A stretch of 17,368 nucleotides of DNA from a bacterium (GTDB lineage Bacteria > Patescibacteriota > Patescibacteriia > Magasanikbacterales > GWA2-37-8): the NCBI GenBank assembly GCA_021790135.1, contig JAJYIJ010000008.1, positions 1-17,368 on the forward strand, written 5' to 3'. The translations under genes were made by a program, and so were the position numbers. This document shows, in pieces, positions 1 through 5,979 of this stretch (within the stretch, counting starts at the first letter, position 1; each line of letters begins with the position of its first letter). Under the pieces are notes generated by a model that saw only the letters and a program-made list of their open reading frames with translations, made no database searches and was not told the origin of the DNA.

Positions 1-87
1 CACGATTGAAAAACCATGACGGGTTAAAAAAAGGGCGGCTTGGTTTTCTCCCCAAACGCCAAACGATTTTCCCCTCCTTTGCAGCAT
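1..87 (-). CDS. yraN: YraN-like (UPF0102) endonuclease-fold protein, N-terminal part only
   Basis: An open frame starts with ATG at 87 and runs off the window edge after 29 codons. The visible peptide includes KSFGVWGENQAALFLTRHGF, which matches the N-terminal signature of the YraN/UPF0102 family (G-x-x-GE-x-x-A-x-x-x-L-x-x-x-G-[YF]). That family has a restriction-endonuclease-like fold, and its role in the cell is poorly defined. The start lies 6 nt past the stop of the upstream membrane-protein gene, so it is probably the last visible member of the same transcript. An AGGAGG sequence lies inside the first codons rather than before the ATG, but no in-frame start follows it closely, so ATG 87 is preferred. 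The catalytic motifs would lie outside the window. Confidence 0.62.
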   Translation of the reverse strand, partial: MLQRRGKSFGVWGENQAALFLTRHGFSIV

Positions 88-93
88 AGACAC

Positions 94-501
94 TTAGGCT
101 TTTGACTTGGGTAAATATTGTGTGCGCAGCAACTCTTCCTTTTTCTCTTCGGCCGAAGCAGTCACCCGTCGAAACACGTGCCACAAAATTGTGCCCAACC
201 AAACTAAGAGACCAACAAACCAAATTAAAAACCAGAACCGCCAGGCAAAAAAATAGGCTTGCTTCTGGCGAAAATAGAAAAACAAAGCACCGAGTAGTCC
301 CATAGTCACGCCGAGCGAAGCGAAACTGTGCAGCGCCCGAGGACTCAGTTTAAAAGCCCCTCGCTTGGCGAGAAATGAGCAAACAATACCGATCACAATC
401 AAAACAGCAAAAATAATCCACCAGATCAAGGCGATGGAATAACGCGCCGTATCCGGCTGCGTAAACCAATAATTCATATAAAGAAAGTGTTTCCAACTCA
501 T
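94..501 (-). CDS. Three-helix integral membrane protein of unknown function
   Basis: This 135-residue protein is not recognised as a known family. It has three strongly hydrophobic segments: around IALIWWIIFAVLIVIGIV, around LGVTMGLLGALFFYF, and around FWFLIWFVGLLVWLGTIL. A short basic and acidic tail ends in KSKA. The frame stays open up to 543, but I chose ATG at 501 because it overlaps the TGA of the upstream methyltransferase gene as ATGA. That is a standard translational-coupling arrangement, and the longer start would overlap the neighbour by 46 bp without a ribosome site. A purine run (AGGAAGGGAG) sits about 19 nt before ATG 501, too far for an ideal Shine-Dalgarno. It is co-transcribed with the methyltransferase and is probably an inner-membrane protein. 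No catalytic motif is visible. Confidence 0.7.
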   Translation of the reverse strand: MSWKHFLYMNYWFTQPDTARYSIALIWWIIFAVLIVIGIVCSFLAKRGAFKLSPRALHSFASLGVTMGLLGALFFYFRQKQAYFFAWRFWFLIWFVGLLVWLGTILWHVFRRVTASAEEKKEELLRTQYLPKSKA

Positions 502-1067
502 AAATTTGTTTCGTGCTTTTCTCCCTTCCTTAAAATTAAACAATAATGATACTCGTTCATGGCGAATTGTTCGGCCACCCGCAAGCCGGCCTCTTGGGCA
601 TACGAAGCGGCTTGTTCAGGTGACACCAAGAGCTCATCGGGCGGGCCGAGCGGTCCTAGTCGTTTCCCCCACTCCACCACCACCACGGCGCCCTCCGGCT
701 CGATAAGACGCATCGCCTCTTTCAAGGCTGCCGCTTTATCGTGTACAAGGAACAAGACATTGACCAGAAAACAAGCCTGCAAACTGCCGGCTGGGACGGG
801 CGTTTTCCCAATTTTTTCAATGTCCGACCAAATTGCCTGCACGTTGTTATAGCCTTCGCTCCGACAACGACTTTTGATGCTCTCCAAAATATTTTTGACG
901 ATTTCTACCGCATAGACAATTCCCCGATCGCCCACGACGCGCGAAGCTGGAAAAACAAAATGTCCCGTCCGGCCACAACCCAAATCAGCCACCCGCATGC
1001 CGGGCGCCAAGGCGATTCGCTCGAATATTGGTCGAGGATCGATGAGCGCTGTACCGGCATGGGCCAT
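498..1067 (-). CDS. Class I SAM-dependent methyltransferase (Methyltransf_11/UbiE-like)
   Basis: This 189-residue protein has the Rossmann-fold methyltransferase pattern. Motif I, VADLGCGRTGHF, lies at residues 26-37; the acidic end of strand 2, YAVEIV, includes E55; an acidic residue follows in WSDIE (80-84); and the strand-4 segment CFLVNVLFLVHD spans 99-110. The C-terminal half (EAMRLIEPEGAVVVVEW, then EYHYCLILRK) is typical of small UbiE-like methyltransferases. The substrate cannot be told from the sequence. There is no fused domain. The gene starts 9 nt after the stop of the small membrane-protein gene, and its own TGA overlaps the next start, so the three form one transcript. The first methionine is the only one before motif I. 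Confidence 0.85.
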   Translation of the reverse strand: MAHAGTALIDPRPIFERIALAPGMRVADLGCGRTGHFVFPASRVVGDRGIVYAVEIVKNILESIKSRCRSEGYNNVQAIWSDIEKIGKTPVPAGSLQACFLVNVLFLVHDKAAALKEAMRLIEPEGAVVVVEWGKRLGPLGPPDELLVSPEQAASYAQEAGLRVAEQFAMNEYHYCLILRKGEKHETNL

Positions 1068-1076
1068 ACTTTTTTT

Positions 1077-1319
1077 CTAATGAATAAAAATTTTTCCGAG
1101 CGTTGCCATCAAAAATCCCTGCAACAAATTGGTAACCAAAAGAAAACCAAAAAAAATAATGATGATCCCGATTGTTTTATACATCAAACGCGTGCCTCCG
1201 CTATAGCCAAAATGTTCCTCGGCCCACGCGCTCTGGCCAAAATTTTGGATGATCCATTCCGTTTTTAAGATCAATCCCACTCCGGCTAAAATTGCTGCTA
1301 CCCCAAAAAGGTATTGCAT
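1077..1319 (-). CDS. Small two-helix membrane protein of unknown function
   Basis: This 80-residue protein has two predicted membrane helices: QYLFGVAAILAGVGLIL at the N-terminus and IGIIIIFFGFLLVTNLL in the second half. A polar linker containing WAEEHFGYSGGTR joins them. No family is recognised. The frame is open back to 1379, but that extension lies inside the tRNA-Leu gene on the same strand, so the methionine at 1319 (MQYLFG) is taken as the start. It begins only 13 nt after the tRNA 3' end and has no Shine-Dalgarno. It is therefore either read from a tRNA read-through transcript or becomes leaderless once the tRNA is processed. The methyltransferase gene follows 9 nt downstream. Confidence 0.62.
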   Translation of the reverse strand: MQYLFGVAAILAGVGLILKTEWIIQNFGQSAWAEEHFGYSGGTRLMYKTIGIIIIFFGFLLVTNLLQGFLMATLGKIFIH

Positions 1320-1332
1320 ACTTGTGCTTGTG

Positions 1333-1416
1333 TGCGCGGGAGAAGATTCGAACTTCCATGGCCTTGCGGCCGCTACCACCTCAAAGTAGTGCGTCTACCA
1401 GTTTCGCCACCCGCGC
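1333..1416 (-). tRNA. tRNA-Leu, anticodon GAG
   Basis: The minus strand folds as a type II (long variable arm) tRNA. The acceptor stem GCGCGGG (1416-1410) pairs perfectly with CCCGCGC (1340-1334). The D arm contains GGCGAAACTGGTAGACGC. The anticodon stem CTACT/GGTAG encloses the loop TTGAGGT, with anticodon GAG at 1382-1380, reading CUC/CUU leucine codons. The variable arm is CGGCCGCAAGGCC, and the T arm is GGAAG-TTCGAAT-CTTCT. The discriminator is A, as expected for leucine. CCA is not encoded (the next bases are CAC), so it must be added by a CCA-adding enzyme. The gene lies 38 nt downstream of the lipid-kinase-like gene and just upstream of a small membrane-protein gene, all on the same strand. 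Confidence 0.95.
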
Positions 1417-1421
1417 ATTTA

Positions 1422-1451
1422 TTTTAATCTATGTAATCTGTGTTTTAATCT
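1422..1451. repeat. Short AATCT-type imperfect tandem repeat between tRNA-Leu and the lipid-kinase-like gene
   Basis: The AT-rich spacer carries three copies of AATCT (1426-1430, 1435-1439, 1447-1451). Two of these are within the longer word TTTTAATCT (1422-1430 and 1443-1451). It fills the whole gap between the tRNA 5' end and the stop codon of the upstream gene. It is not a terminator: there is no stem. It resembles the other short-period repeats found inside argS and valS in this window in style, though not in sequence. Confidence 0.5.
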
Positions 1452-1454
1452 GTT

Positions 1455-2219
1455 TCAAAATTTTCGATTCCGACCGACCACCATGTCAATCTTGCTGTGT
1501 GCCAATTTAATTTTCAACTTGATTTCTTTTGTGATCCTCCCATCAGCCTCAACCGCAAACGGCTCTTCCCCCCGGATTTCCATCTCTTCGAAAGGAAAGA
1601 TGCTCGGTTCCTCATATGTATACCCCCAAAAACGCTTGCCTGTCAAGGGACGAATAAAGGCTTCCAGCTTCCCATCTTGGGGATGCACGATATGTGTTTG
1701 TTCATCTTTTTTGTTTTTCTTCCAAAAAAAAGGTTGCAGATTACAAATGACTACTTCCATTTTGTCGTTTGTCGTCACCTTAAACCGTTCGTCATAGATT
1801 ACCTCGACATTCGCCGGTAACACATGCAGCTGCCCAATGAAATAGCGATTATTTACCCAACCGACATCCAATCTTTCCTTTCGCCGTTTCGACAAGACAT
1901 CGCAGGCCTCAACCCCGACTGGAATACCAAGCACTTCAGCTATAGTATTATTATCACCGACCGGCAAAAAACCAAACGTACAATCGGCCGTGGCCGTGCG
2001 GGACAAAACTTGGCCAAGTGTCGCGTCATTGCCCACGACCACGACCGTTTTAACTCCTTTTCTTATTTCATCTTCGATAATTGTCTTGGCATCGGTATAA
2101 TTCGTCAGCCGCAAAATCTTCCCGGCGATTCCATAGTCCGTTAAGCTAATTTCCATCGCCTTTACTATCGACGCATATTTATGTTCGCGCAAAAAATTGT
2201 CGTAGATATAGACATACAT
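1455..2219 (-). CDS. Divergent diacylglycerol/lipid-kinase-like protein (DAGK_cat fold)
   Basis: This 254-residue protein resembles the catalytic fold of diacylglycerol and sphingosine kinases and the YegS/BmrU group, but with altered signature loops. The nucleotide-binding GGDGT motif is GNDAT at residues 63-67 (VVVVGNDATLGQVL), keeping the aspartate. The second loop, usually P-x-GTxND-x-A, reads PVGDNNTIA at 86-94. The C-terminal part contains ERLDVGWVNNRYF (115-127) and the late FAVEADGR (221-228), comparable to the DGE region of the family. It probably binds a nucleotide, and the lipid substrate is unknown. Because several glycines are replaced, reduced or changed activity is possible. 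It starts 28 nt after the bactofilin stop and is probably in the same transcript; a weak AGGT precedes the ATG. Confidence 0.68.
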   Translation of the reverse strand: MYVYIYDNFLREHKYASIVKAMEISLTDYGIAGKILRLTNYTDAKTIIEDEIRKGVKTVVVVGNDATLGQVLSRTATADCTFGFLPVGDNNTIAEVLGIPVGVEACDVLSKRRKERLDVGWVNNRYFIGQLHVLPANVEVIYDERFKVTTNDKMEVVICNLQPFFWKKNKKDEQTHIVHPQDGKLEAFIRPLTGKRFWGYTYEEPSIFPFEEMEIRGEEPFAVEADGRITKEIKLKIKLAHSKIDMVVGRNRKF

Positions 2220-2247
2220 ACCTGAGGTTCACAATTCTTTTCGCTGT

Positions 2248-2730
2248 CTAAACAGTTGGCGGTGTCTCTTCAATTTTTTTCACTGTTCCCCGATTTCGTC
2301 CTCGCGTCTCGGTTCCCTCGATGCCCGGCATAATGATCCGGCCATAAATCAAAGCACCCGCTTCTATCTCGAGTGTCGCTACTTCGATATCACCAACCAC
2401 TCGCGCCGTTGAAGTAAGTTCTAACATTTCCTTGACTTTCATGTTGCCCCTCACTTCACCGGCGATCTTGGCGCTCCCCGCTCGGACATTGGCGCTGATC
2501 TTGGCCCCTTGTTCCACCGATAAATGTCGACTGGTATGGACGCTGCCGGCCACGCTCCCCTTCACGATGATATTGCCTTCCGACGCAAAGTCACCTTCCA
2601 CATTTACCGACGGGCCAACCACGGTTTCCACATCATCGGCCGAGCGGCGTTGTGGCGGCTCCGGACGGGCAGCTGGACTAACAGGCTCGAAAGTCGGTTT
2701 ATTAGTGGGGACGGGTTTTTGAAAAATCAT
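2248..2730 (-). CDS. Bactofilin family cytoskeletal protein (DUF583, polymer-forming)
   Basis: This 160-residue protein has the bactofilin layout. A proline-rich disordered N-terminus (residues 1 to about 38, with PEPPQRRSADD) is followed by a repetitive beta-helix core of about 95 residues rich in alternating hydrophobic and glycine positions (VEGDFASEGNIIVKGSV, AKIAGEVRGNMKV, ARVVGDIEV, GALIYGRIIMPG), then a short charged tail. Bactofilins polymerise without nucleotide into membrane-associated filaments that shape cells or localise partners. This one has no membrane segment of its own. The start ATG lacks a Shine-Dalgarno but lies about 27 nt after the expected transcription start of a strong promoter. 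The lipid-kinase-like gene follows 28 nt downstream, an arrangement that could reflect envelope work, though that is only inference. Confidence 0.9.
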   Translation of the reverse strand: MIFQKPVPTNKPTFEPVSPAARPEPPQRRSADDVETVVGPSVNVEGDFASEGNIIVKGSVAGSVHTSRHLSVEQGAKISANVRAGSAKIAGEVRGNMKVKEMLELTSTARVVGDIEVATLEIEAGALIYGRIIMPGIEGTETRGRNRGTVKKIEETPPTV

Positions 2731-2763
2731 ATTTTAAAAATTATTGAATCGATGATACAAATA

Positions 2764-2792
2764 AGTATACACGAAAAAGGAAAAGGTGACAA
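2764..2792 (-). promoter_or_regulatory. Sigma70-type promoter for the bactofilin gene
   Basis: On the minus strand TTGTCA (2792-2787, 5 of 6 matches to TTGACA) is followed by exactly 17 nt and then TATACT (2769-2764, 5 of 6 matches to TATAAT). Transcription would begin near 2757, giving a leader of about 27 nt before ATG 2730. This is one of the best promoter matches in the window and separates the bactofilin transcript from the histidine-kinase gene upstream. Confidence 0.72.
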
Positions 2793-2859
2793 ACAAATGA
2801 CTAGACGGATGAACACAATTAGTATGCATCCTTTTTAAATGCACCGCTCGCCAGAACAC

Positions 2860-4494
2860 TCAAGATTTTTTTTCGACTTTTTTAGCTTCTTCGTGCTCTT
2901 TAGGCACCCAGAATCCAAACTCGCTCCCCTTGCCGAGGCCTTCACTATGCGCCCAGACATGGCCGCCATGTCCCTCGATAAACATACGGCACACGTAAAG
3001 TCCAATACCGGTGCCCGTCACGTTGGAGCCTTTCACGTTTTCGCCGCGATAAAATTTCTGGAAAAAATTTGCTTCATCGACCCTGCCAAAACCAAAACCG
3101 TGGTCACGCACGGTAAAAGACCATCCCTTATCCTTTTCCACTATCTCAACCACGATCCGCCCTTTATCACTATATTTGATGGCGTTGTCGATAAAATTGA
3201 ATACGACATGCCGAATTTTTTCGTCGTCAACCGCTGCAGCGGCCGCTGTCGTCGGACGATGCCAAACCAATTTAAGCCCTTTCTGGACCGCGCGATCATC
3301 CAGCTCCTTGACGGCGCTGTCGATAATATCATTAATATCCTGAACTTTAAAATCGAACTTGGTTCGCCCCTGTTCAATGCGCGTAATGTCCAAAAATTCG
3401 TCGACTAATTTCACCAGACGCCCATTGCTCTCGTCCATGTTTGATAAAATTTCTTTGGCTTGCTTGGGGATCTTGCCATACGCCCCATCGTGCAAAAGTT
3501 CAATATACCCGTTAGCGATGGAAAGCGGCGTGCGCAGCTGGTGTGAGGCAATAGAAAGAAAATCCGTTTTCTGGCGATCAATTTCTTGCAGGCGCAAATT
3601 GGCTTGTTCGAGAGATTGGGCGAGTTTGGTTATTTCTTCACGACGTTCAATTTCACGACGAACCGAACGAATTAAAACAATTCCAAAAATCAATGTAATC
3701 AAAACAACAAACAAACGAAACAGTAACTCAGTTATGTTCGTTGAAAAAAAAGTATCAATTGATAATAAAATTACCAAAAAACCAGTAAACAATTCGGCAA
3801 AAACAGCTTTTATCTCCAAAAATTTATATTTCATTATCGCGTAAACCGTCAGAATAACATAAATCATTACCAAACCATTACCCCAGGGAGGGAGATTAAT
3901 GTCATACCACAAAGGATAGTTCGTTGAACCACCAACAAAAGCTAACAAAATTCCTAACAAAAGTAGGACGGTCTGCATCCTCTCCGCCCCCGAACTCTTT
4001 CTAAACTTTAGAAATAGCAGAACAGAGGCATAAAATACCAAAGCAAAAAAATAAATGAGATAGGGAAGATAAAAAATACCAGCGACCGGCCAAAATTTAA
4101 AGAAAGACCGCGCTACTAATCCCTTAACAAAAAAAGGGGTAAAATCAACAATAATCCATAAAAATGAAAAAAAAAATGAAACTTTCAATACCATCTTATA
4201 AAACTTCTCTTTATCTTTATCTAAAAATACCAATACCAGATGAAAATAAGCAATTGGAGTAAATATGGCAGCAAGCATCAAAGCTCGTGACCAAAAAAAC
4301 GCCGAATCATACGTCGTTGAAATTTGCCAAAAAAAATAACCAAGACTCCAAAATCCTACCGCAAGACAAAAATAAAAAATATACCGGACGACTCGTTTAT
4401 TATGATTTGTTAAAATTACATACAAACCGAGTACAAAACTGGTCAAGGCATTCAAAAAAGCGGAAAGAGGGAAATATATATTAGAGCTATTCAT
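2860..4494 (-). CDS. Sensor histidine kinase with N-terminal 7TM domain (intact catalytic core)
   Basis: This 544-residue membrane kinase begins with about seven hydrophobic helices (residues 1-265, family resembling HisKA_7TM). A charged signalling helix (SVRREIERREEITKLAQSLE) leads into the dimerisation domain with the H-box FLSIASHQLRTPLS, phospho-acceptor H318. The ATPase domain carries the N-box (N433 and N437 in FNFIDNAIKYS), the G1 motif DHGFG (464-468), the F-box FFQKFYRG and the G2 motif TGTGIGL (493-499). All residues needed for autophosphorylation are present. An alanine run (TTAAAAAV, about 416-422) sits before the N-box. The frame is open to 4533, but MNSSNIYFPLSAF at 4494 matches the start of the second kinase and avoids the terminator upstream. 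No response regulator is encoded nearby, so its partner is elsewhere. Confidence 0.93.
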   Translation of the reverse strand: MNSSNIYFPLSAFLNALTSFVLGLYVILTNHNKRVVRYIFYFCLAVGFWSLGYFFWQISTTYDSAFFWSRALMLAAIFTPIAYFHLVLVFLDKDKEKFYKMVLKVSFFFSFLWIIVDFTPFFVKGLVARSFFKFWPVAGIFYLPYLIYFFALVFYASVLLFLKFRKSSGAERMQTVLLLLGILLAFVGGSTNYPLWYDINLPPWGNGLVMIYVILTVYAIMKYKFLEIKAVFAELFTGFLVILLSIDTFFSTNITELLFRLFVVLITLIFGIVLIRSVRREIERREEITKLAQSLEQANLRLQEIDRQKTDFLSIASHQLRTPLSIANGYIELLHDGAYGKIPKQAKEILSNMDESNGRLVKLVDEFLDITRIEQGRTKFDFKVQDINDIIDSAVKELDDRAVQKGLKLVWHRPTTAAAAAVDDEKIRHVVFNFIDNAIKYSDKGRIVVEIVEKDKGWSFTVRDHGFGFGRVDEANFFQKFYRGENVKGSNVTGTGIGLYVCRMFIEGHGGHVWAHSEGLGKGSEFGFWVPKEHEEAKKVEKKS

Positions 4495-4503
4495 ACCTAG
4501 AAT

Positions 4504-4532
4504 AGTATACCAAAAAAAACAAAAAACGCCCA
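4504..4532 (-). promoter_or_regulatory. Possible extended -10 promoter of the histidine kinase gene, overlapping a terminator hairpin
   Basis: TATACT (4509-4504) is preceded by TGG, an extended -10 element. At 17 nt upstream the -35 region is poor (TGGGCG, 4532-4527) and lies in the loop and stem of the terminator at 4518-4550. Initiation would be near 4497, only about 3 nt from ATG 4494, implying an almost leaderless mRNA. Read-through from upstream is the alternative. Confidence 0.45.
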
Positions 4533-4550
4533 TATGGGACGTTTTTTGTT
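4518..4550. terminator. Bidirectional hairpin terminator
   Basis: A stem pairs AACAAAAAACG plus CCC (4518-4531) with GGG and CGTTTTTTGTT (4536-4550), with one bulged A at 4539 and a tetraloop ATAT. The minus strand ends in a long T-rich run, suiting it to end the methyltransferase transcript coming from 4674. The plus strand also has a T tract. It directly abuts the putative promoter of the next gene. Confidence 0.8.
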
Positions 4551-4590
4551 AGTCTCTTCCAACAAAAATATTTACTGTAAAAGACTTGCA

Positions 4591-4616
4591 GGGGCGCCTC
4601 GTAAAGACGACGCCCC
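4591..4616. other. GC-rich hairpin downstream of the methyltransferase-like gene
   Basis: GGGGCG plus TCGT (4591-4602, with CC unpaired) pairs with ACGA plus CGCCCC (4607-4616) around the loop AAAG. It lies about 58 nt past the stop of the GC-rich gene and shares its base composition. The minus-strand continuation has only TTTT after a gap, so it may be a weak native terminator or an mRNA-stabilising stem. The stronger terminator lies further downstream at 4518-4550. Confidence 0.5.
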
Positions 4617-4673
4617 AATATTTCACGCGACCGTGGCCATTTCCGGCCGCAAATCGCGATCAATTTCGGGATT

Positions 4674-5819
4674 TCATGCCTTGCGGCATAGGGCGACGGC
4701 GTAAGCCCGGTGGGGCTCCACAACCATCTCGATCTCACTCTGCCGGAACCCGGAATCCAGCAGGAGGTTGTTGTATGTGGGAACTGACCGCCTAATCAAG
4801 AGTGGCCAGCCGATCACCCACCGCGTGACGAACTGCCAACGGCAGGGAAGAATATGCGCGGAGAGGTGCAGGCTGCCATCCTTCAACACCTGACGAACCG
4901 CGGCGGTCAGGAGCACGACGCTCTTCGAAGTACGGTAGTCGAGGAAACCCACCATCTCGACCACGTCGTACCGCTCCTCGGCGTCGGCAAGAAACTCCTG
5001 GAGGCGGGCGACGTACATCGCCACGCATCCAGAAATGCCGCGCGCCTCAGCCAGACGGTAGGCTCGACGGAGCGACGCCTCGTTCATATCCACGAGATCC
5101 AGGCGAATTCCGGCCGAAGGGTTCTCCCCTAGAAAGACCGAAACGGCCTCGACCATAGCCTGGGCGCTACCACAGGCCAGAGAGAGAAGTAGAAAGTCGT
5201 GCTGGCCGGCATCCCAACGACGCCGGAGTTCTCCCAGGATATTGTGGAACGTTATTATCAGGCGGTTGCGAACCCCCTGGCCATCAGGTTCCGACAGCCA
5301 AAACTTGACGAACCGACCGCGGATGGAGTGGTCGCCCGCCATGAGCAGAGGCATGGAATAGATCGCATCCAAGGCCTTGCTGGTCGTTACGCCGTGCCTA
5401 ACCTCGTCGTTCAACGGGTGCATCTGGTCGAACCAGAGGCTCCCGTGCTTCGGTCCCATCAGGAACCGGATCGACTTGTTGGCCCGGACATGACGGAGCT
5501 CCTCACGGTCGGCGAGGAGACAGTAGATGGCGAAACCGATCCGCCAGATCGTGGTCTTGGTCATTATCCACGCGGCGAGAACGGTTGAAATCGCCAGAGA
5601 GAACCAATTATACTTCTCGTGCTCCATCTTCTCCGCGAGTGGGCTGCGGAGGAGGGCGAAACGGGGATCGAGTGCATGCCCCCTTTCGTCCATCTCCACG
5701 GCTCGAGAGAGCACTTCGAACCGCTTCTTGCCGTTCTTATTCCTTGGAAGAGGGGTGTCGTGCCGCAAAGTTTCCTCGCCGCCCAATGCGGCGCGGGTCA
5801 TGCTGGTTGACGTAGCCAT
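4674..5819 (-). CDS. Putative class I methyltransferase-like protein, GC-rich, likely acquired
   Basis: This 381-residue protein has an N-terminal helical part and a C-terminal Rossmann-like half. The second half fits a SAM-binding fold: motif I LLSLACGSAQAM (211-222), acidic strand-2 end LDLVDMN (D244), and strand 4 YDVVEMVGFLDYR (284-296). The ending AYAVALCRK resembles a methyltransferase last strand. A hydrophobic stretch at about 72-103 could be one membrane-associated helix. I do not recognise the family or substrate. ATG 5819 is preferred over the upstream open frame because GAGGT lies 5 nt before it and the extension would cross two hairpins. Sampled GC is about 60%, against about 40% in neighbours. 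The gene stands alone between two terminators. Base use and isolation suggest horizontal transfer. Confidence 0.66.
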   Translation of the reverse strand: MATSTSMTRAALGGEETLRHDTPLPRNKNGKKRFEVLSRAVEMDERGHALDPRFALLRSPLAEKMEHEKYNWFSLAISTVLAAWIMTKTTIWRIGFAIYCLLADREELRHVRANKSIRFLMGPKHGSLWFDQMHPLNDEVRHGVTTSKALDAIYSMPLLMAGDHSIRGRFVKFWLSEPDGQGVRNRLIITFHNILGELRRRWDAGQHDFLLLSLACGSAQAMVEAVSVFLGENPSAGIRLDLVDMNEASLRRAYRLAEARGISGCVAMYVARLQEFLADAEERYDVVEMVGFLDYRTSKSVVLLTAAVRQVLKDGSLHLSAHILPCRWQFVTRWVIGWPLLIRRSVPTYNNLLLDSGFRQSEIEMVVEPHRAYAVALCRKA

Positions 5820-5858
5820 GGCTACCTCGTGCCGCGCGAAGCGGCTCTGTTTGGACGT

Positions 5859-5910
5859 GATTGTCCAGCCTAAAAAAACCATAAGGCTGGTTTCCTTAAG
5901 CTGGACAATC
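5859..5910 (-). promoter_or_regulatory. Leader of the methyltransferase-like gene with two mutually exclusive hairpins
   Basis: On the minus strand segment 1 GATTGTCCAGC (5910-5900) can pair perfectly over 11 bp with GCTGGACAATC (5869-5859). Segment 2 CCAGCCT (5890-5884) can instead pair over 7 bp with AGGCTGG (5871-5865). Both use the same third segment, so only one can form at a time. It lies 40 nt before the start codon. There is no good T tract after it, so it is more like a translational or RNA-stability switch, or a protein-binding inverted repeat, than a classic terminator. Confidence 0.5.
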
Positions 5911-5939
5911 AAGTATTTTGTTTTCTGTTTTTGTAAAGA

Positions 5940-5971
5940 ACAAAAAAGTAACTCTCTCACTACTTTTTTGT
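5940..5971. terminator. Bidirectional terminator after the MazF-like gene
   Basis: A perfect 11-bp inverted repeat, ACAAAAAAGTA (5940-5950) and TACTTTTTTGT (5961-5971), encloses a 10-nt loop. It begins 8 nt past the stop codon of the toxin-like gene at 5980, and T-rich sequence follows on the minus strand. It ends the toxin-antitoxin transcript and insulates the GC-rich gene that follows. Confidence 0.82.
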
Positions 5972-5979
5972 CCTCTAGC

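Noticed and set aside
741..1268. 175-residue plus-strand open frame opposite the methyltransferase and small membrane-protein genes
   Set aside because: It lies antisense to two supported genes, has no recognisable motif, and has a composition typical of a shadow frame.
2824..2842. TGCAT/ATGCA inverted repeat as terminator of the intact kinase gene
   Set aside because: It has a 5-bp AT-rich stem with a 9-nt loop and no following T tract, so it is too weak to call.
2839..3408. 189-residue plus-strand frame opposite the intact histidine kinase
   Set aside because: The complementary frame encodes conserved kinase motifs; this one is a shadow.
4495..4533. N-terminal extension of the intact kinase (13 extra residues)
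   Set aside because: It lies in the promoter and terminator sequence, and the paralogue starts at the position equivalent to 4494.
5820..5960. N-terminal extension of the methyltransferase-like gene up to 5960
   Set aside because: It passes through the inverted-repeat leader and the terminator; ATG 5819 has a GAGGT ribosome site.
4518..5971. Insertion-sequence ends flanking the GC-rich gene
   Set aside because: The flanking inverted repeats are each self-contained hairpins with T tracts and differ in sequence from each other; no transposase or target-site duplication was found.
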